Of a stretch of DNA of 64,000 nt, positions 63,132 to 64,000 are shown piece by piece. The notes beneath the pieces were generated by a model, which worked only from the letters and a program-made list of their open reading frames with translations, did no database searches and had not been told where the DNA came from. The translations under genes and the position numbers were made by a program. Each line of letters opens with the position of its first letter. Position 1 is the first letter of the stretch. Origin of the DNA: an uncultured Sulfitobacter sp. (GTDB taxonomy: Bacteria; Pseudomonadota; Alphaproteobacteria; Rhodobacterales; Rhodobacteraceae); NCBI GenBank assembly GCA_947501805.1, contig CANMXJ010000006.1, forward strand, positions 1 through 64,000, in the 5' to 3' direction.

Positions 63132-63581
63132 TCAGGCAGCGACCATCGCATGCGCGTCCAGTATTTGAAGCGCGGCAGAGGCGGCTTCACGACCCTTCTC
63201 GACAAAATGTGCGTGATAGATTGCGTTGTGGTGCTCGGTCTCTTGATATTGGTGCGGTGTTAGCGAGACCGAGAGCACAGGAACGCCGCTATCAAGTCCG
63301 ACACGCATCAATCCGTCAACAACCGCACTGGCGACAAAGTCGTGCCGGTAGATGCCACCGTCTACTACGAAGGCCGCACAGATAATGGCTTGATATTTGC
63401 CCGTTGCGGCCAGTTTTTGCGCCATCAGCGGCATTTCAAATGCGCCGGGGACTTCAAAAACGTCTACTTGGTTGCGAGGAACCGTTTCGCAAAATCCATC
63501 CAAGCTACGATCCACGATGTCCGCGTGCCAGCGTGCTTTGATAAATGCAAAACGGGCGGGGGCTGAATTGCCGTGTGTCAT
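63132..63581 (-). CDS. ribH: 6,7-dimethyl-8-ribityllumazine synthase (type II, RibH2-like)
   Basis: The 149-residue enzyme condenses ribityl-aminouracil with dihydroxybutanone phosphate, the step before riboflavin synthase. FEVPGAFEMPLMAQ and SLTPHQYQET fit the type II group of Brucella and relatives rather than the larger type I form. It has an excellent GGAGAT site before the ATG at 63581. An FMN riboswitch lies upstream on the same strand. Confidence 0.93.
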   Translation of the reverse strand: MTHGNSAPARFAFIKARWHADIVDRSLDGFCETVPRNQVDVFEVPGAFEMPLMAQKLAATGKYQAIICAAFVVDGGIYRHDFVASAVVDGLMRVGLDSGVPVLSVSLTPHQYQETEHHNAIYHAHFVEKGREAASAALQILDAHAMVAA

Positions 63582-63661
63582 GTTTGATCTCCTTTTGGTC
63601 CAGACACGTCCACCCAAGGCGATCACAACCGGACGCGCGGCAACCCGCAACATCCAACTGC

Positions 63662-63800
63662 ATTCTCTTTCATCCGGACTATGACCGTCGGCTCCGGACT
63701 TTGACCGGATCTGCTGACACCACCTGAATGGCCGCTCGCGGGCTTGGAGGCGAAACTCCCTACCGCCGGTGGGGAATTGCGCCCCGCCCTGAGAATCCTT
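63662..63800 (-). ncRNA. FMN riboswitch (RFN element)
   Basis: On the minus strand the element runs from AGGATTCTCAGGGCGGGG (63800 downward), through CCCCACCGGCGGTAGGGAG, GCCCGCGAGCGG, GTCAGCAGATCCGGT and GAGCCGACGGT to CCGGATGAAAGAGAATG near 63661. These are the conserved boxes of the FMN riboswitch. It is 80 bp upstream of ribH and would repress it when FMN is abundant. Confidence 0.96.
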
Positions 63801-63860
63801 GCACCCTGCATCTCAGCTGTGATCTGTGCAAGTCAGTATTCGCGCAGACGTGAGGTCACA

Positions 63861-64000
63861 CCATGCACCCCAATCCGGTTTTCCATGACGCTGACAGCAC
63901 CAAGAATCTTGGCTTTGCCCGAGAACGCGGGTTTGGTGTGTTGGCGGCGAATGGTCCGGATGGTCCGATGTTGAGCCATGTGCCGTTTTTGTTGAGTGAG
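63861..64000 (+). CDS. PaiB-like FMN-binding protein, cut by the window edge
   Basis: The visible 46 codons read like the start of the PaiB/FMN-binding negative transcriptional regulator family: MHPNPVFHDADS, then GFGVLAANGPDGPMLSHVPF, a flavin-binding split-barrel opening. GAGG lies 8 bases before the ATG. It is divergent from the ribH riboswitch unit. The C-terminus is missing, so the length and completeness cannot be judged. Confidence 0.7.

Overview
The window looks like chromosomal DNA of a marine alphaproteobacterium of the Rhodobacterales (Roseobacter group). The grounds are moderately GC-rich coding sequence, tight operons with ATGA-type overlaps, TRAP and tripartite tricarboxylate (TTT) uptake systems, a petP-petR pair beside xseB-ispA-dxs, a VPLPA-CTERM-like exported protein, a Hint-domain protein and a type II lumazine synthase. 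This assignment is inference from gene content; there is no rRNA or marker phylogeny here. No phage, insertion sequence, CRISPR array or toxin-antitoxin locus was recognised.

Region 1 (1-16.4 kb) is catabolic. A minus-strand TTT transporter operon (tctC-tctB-tctA plus a beta-propeller protein resembling oligogalacturonate lyases) is read divergently from a GntR/FCD regulator. It is followed by a second GntR/FCD regulator and a plus-strand run for four-carbon sugar acids: denD, a TRAP transporter (dctP-dctQ-dctM), ltnD, otnK, otnC and otnI. Together these match the known routes from D-erythronate and L-threonate to dihydroxyacetone phosphate. A D-threonine-aldolase-like enzyme and an ornithine cyclodeaminase/iminosuccinate-reductase-like enzyme, resembling the last two enzymes of the beta-hydroxyaspartate cycle, follow directly.

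Region 2 (16.4-18.8 kb) is a lower-GC patch with one DUF4214 protein, facing the 3' end of a tRNA-Leu(CAG). Region 3 (18.9-34 kb) holds an NDUFA9-like protein and uppP, then gltD and gltB separated by two small GFA-family genes. After a clear terminator come a Hint protein, mtgA, a glutathione transferase, queG and a hydantoinase-A-like protein. Region 4 (33.6-41 kb, mostly minus strand) holds msrA/msrB, an exported glutathione peroxidase, a GlxA-type regulator, an EamA transporter, HU with a strong terminator, and an adenine-producing pair (adenine deaminase-AMP nucleosidase).

Region 5 (41-47.4 kb, plus) is a VOC protein, a class II aldolase, two tandem sterol-desaturase-family membrane enzymes, a glycosyltransferase, a YeeZ-like reductase and a BacNav-type sodium channel. 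Its joint function is unknown and it is the most open question in the window. Region 6 (47.4-52.8 kb) is petP-petR-xseB-ispA-dxs (isoprenoid precursors) with ilvE divergent. Region 7 (53-64 kb) holds a VPLPA-CTERM protein, a secreted cyclase-family protein, cobO, an EamA transporter, a DM13/TetR divergent pair, aroC, a hypothetical exported protein, a TPP riboswitch with thiBPQ, and an FMN riboswitch with ribH. A truncated PaiB-like gene runs off the right edge.

Start codons were often reassigned from the longest reading frame to the one with a Shine-Dalgarno sequence, a translational overlap or a signal peptide; this is stated where it was done.
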